From contig OZ059895.1 in NCBI GenBank assembly GCA_964057225.1, forward strand, positions 20,594,688 through 20,658,687: DNA of 64,000 nucleotides. The letters run 5' to 3'. Numbering within the stretch: the first letter of the stretch is position 1; each line of letters begins with the position of its first letter. A model generated the notes under the pieces. It was given only the letters and a program-made list of their open reading frames with translations, was not told where the DNA came from and searched no databases. Shown here piece by piece: positions 63,701 to 64,000 of the stretch. Both the position numbers and the translations under genes were made by a program. The DNA is from Auanema rhodensis. Its lineage: Eukaryota; Nematoda; Chromadorea; Rhabditida; Rhabditidae.

Positions 63701-64000
63701 CCGAGATATCAACTGATATAAGTTCACACTTATATCCTCGATTTTCACCCTGAAGAATTAATTTTTTCGTTGAATAACATTGTCCATCGTCTTTGCCTTA
63801 AAAAAAAAAATCTGAAAACATCTACTTTTTGCTAAATTATTTTGAAATTTTTCGAAAAAATTTTTGTCAAAATGTTTTTGGAAGCAATGTTGAGTGTACA
63901 TGGAAACTCAACATACACTAATGCATCATTTTTCAAACGATCATAACTAATTTTTGTATTAAGCGTTTCTCAATGTAGTATAGTGCATTCGATGCGGATT
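60761..64000 (+). repeat. Satellite B higher-order repeat, copy 3, cut by window end
   Basis: Third copy, running off the right edge at 64000 with the tenth monomer (starts 63918). It contains the TTATTCTGAA monomer at 63216, so it is of the 12-monomer form like copy 1. A private GTACAATGC at about 61.87 kb replaces GTACAGTGC. The HOR therefore probably continues beyond the window. Confidence 0.9.

Larger units (their letters stand above)
6701..64000 (+). repeat. Satellite B tandem array (351-bp monomer)
   Basis: About 163 head-to-tail monomers in one orientation, running off the right edge. With CTAATGCATC as the start, copies begin at 6701, 7052, 7403, 7754, 8105, 8456 and so on, exactly 351 bp apart. 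The few exceptions are 1-bp changes in the A-run after CCTT or in CTACTTTTTGC, one 10-bp insertion type, and two half-unit deletions. G+C is about 32%. Variation is concentrated at a few sites (TATTGAGCG or TATTAAGCG, GTAGAATAG or GTAGTATAG, CGTCGG or CGTCGA, GATATATG or GATATAAG, AACAATGTCC or AACATTGTCC or AACATCGTCC). By contrast the block around TTTTTCGAAAAA and ATGTTGA is nearly invariant. I do not recognise the family. Confidence 0.97.

Noticed and set aside
6701-64000. CRISPR array, because of regular direct repeats
   Set aside because: The whole 351-bp unit repeats with no short repeat and unique spacer alternation, and the sequence is eukaryotic satellite in character.
6701-64000. 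Known satellites such as the Drosophila 359-bp family or Tribolium satellites, because of similar length
   Set aside because: Length alone is not evidence, and I see no convincing sequence match from memory. A database search with both monomers would settle the family and host.
1-64000. A hidden gene-encoded defence, mobile or biosynthetic system
   Set aside because: Every base can be assigned to satellite A, satellite B or a junction of a few bases between them. No space is left for a gene.

Overview
This window is 64 kb of uninterrupted satellite DNA. I see no gene, RNA gene, recognisable transposon, CRISPR array or unique sequence in it. It must be nuclear DNA from a eukaryote, of a kind found in centromeric, pericentromeric or other heterochromatic blocks. 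Both repeats are AT-rich: about 33% G+C for satellite A and about 32% for satellite B, counted by hand on one monomer of each. Kilobases of head-to-tail monomers with a fixed period (176 bp and 351 bp), point-mutation variants and nested higher-order repeats (HORs) are typical of insect, other invertebrate and plant satellites. I do not recognise either monomer, so I cannot name the host clade.

Layout: (1) 1-1607, satellite A (176 bp monomer) in forward orientation, nine monomers plus 23 bp. (2) 1608-1613, a head-to-head inversion point with a 6-bp filler. (3) 1614-6687, satellite A in reverse orientation, about 29 monomers, with a 10-monomer, 1758-bp HOR present nearly twice. The two A arms are not random inversions: about 655 bp (225-880 and 1775-2430) are colinear inverted copies carrying the same private variants. 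(4) 6688-6700, a sharp A-to-B junction. (5) 6701-64000, satellite B (351 bp monomer), all in one orientation, about 163 units, running off the right edge.

Within B, the left part (6.7-32.7 kb) and right part (32.7-64 kb) hold different monomer subfamilies. Successive amplification events are visible: a 12-monomer (4212 bp) duplication at the left end, a 1930-bp duplication carrying a 176-bp internal deletion, several 5-monomer (about 1755 bp) duplications, and a 12/11-monomer HOR (4210/3859 bp) filling 52.7-64 kb.

The observations most worth following are the segmental inverted duplication in A, the hint that B is a diverged dimer of an A-like 176-bp unit, and the deletion that removes exactly one such half-unit and was then amplified. 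Short open frames occur in B but are by-products of the repeat. I found no evidence of a novel gene-encoded system.
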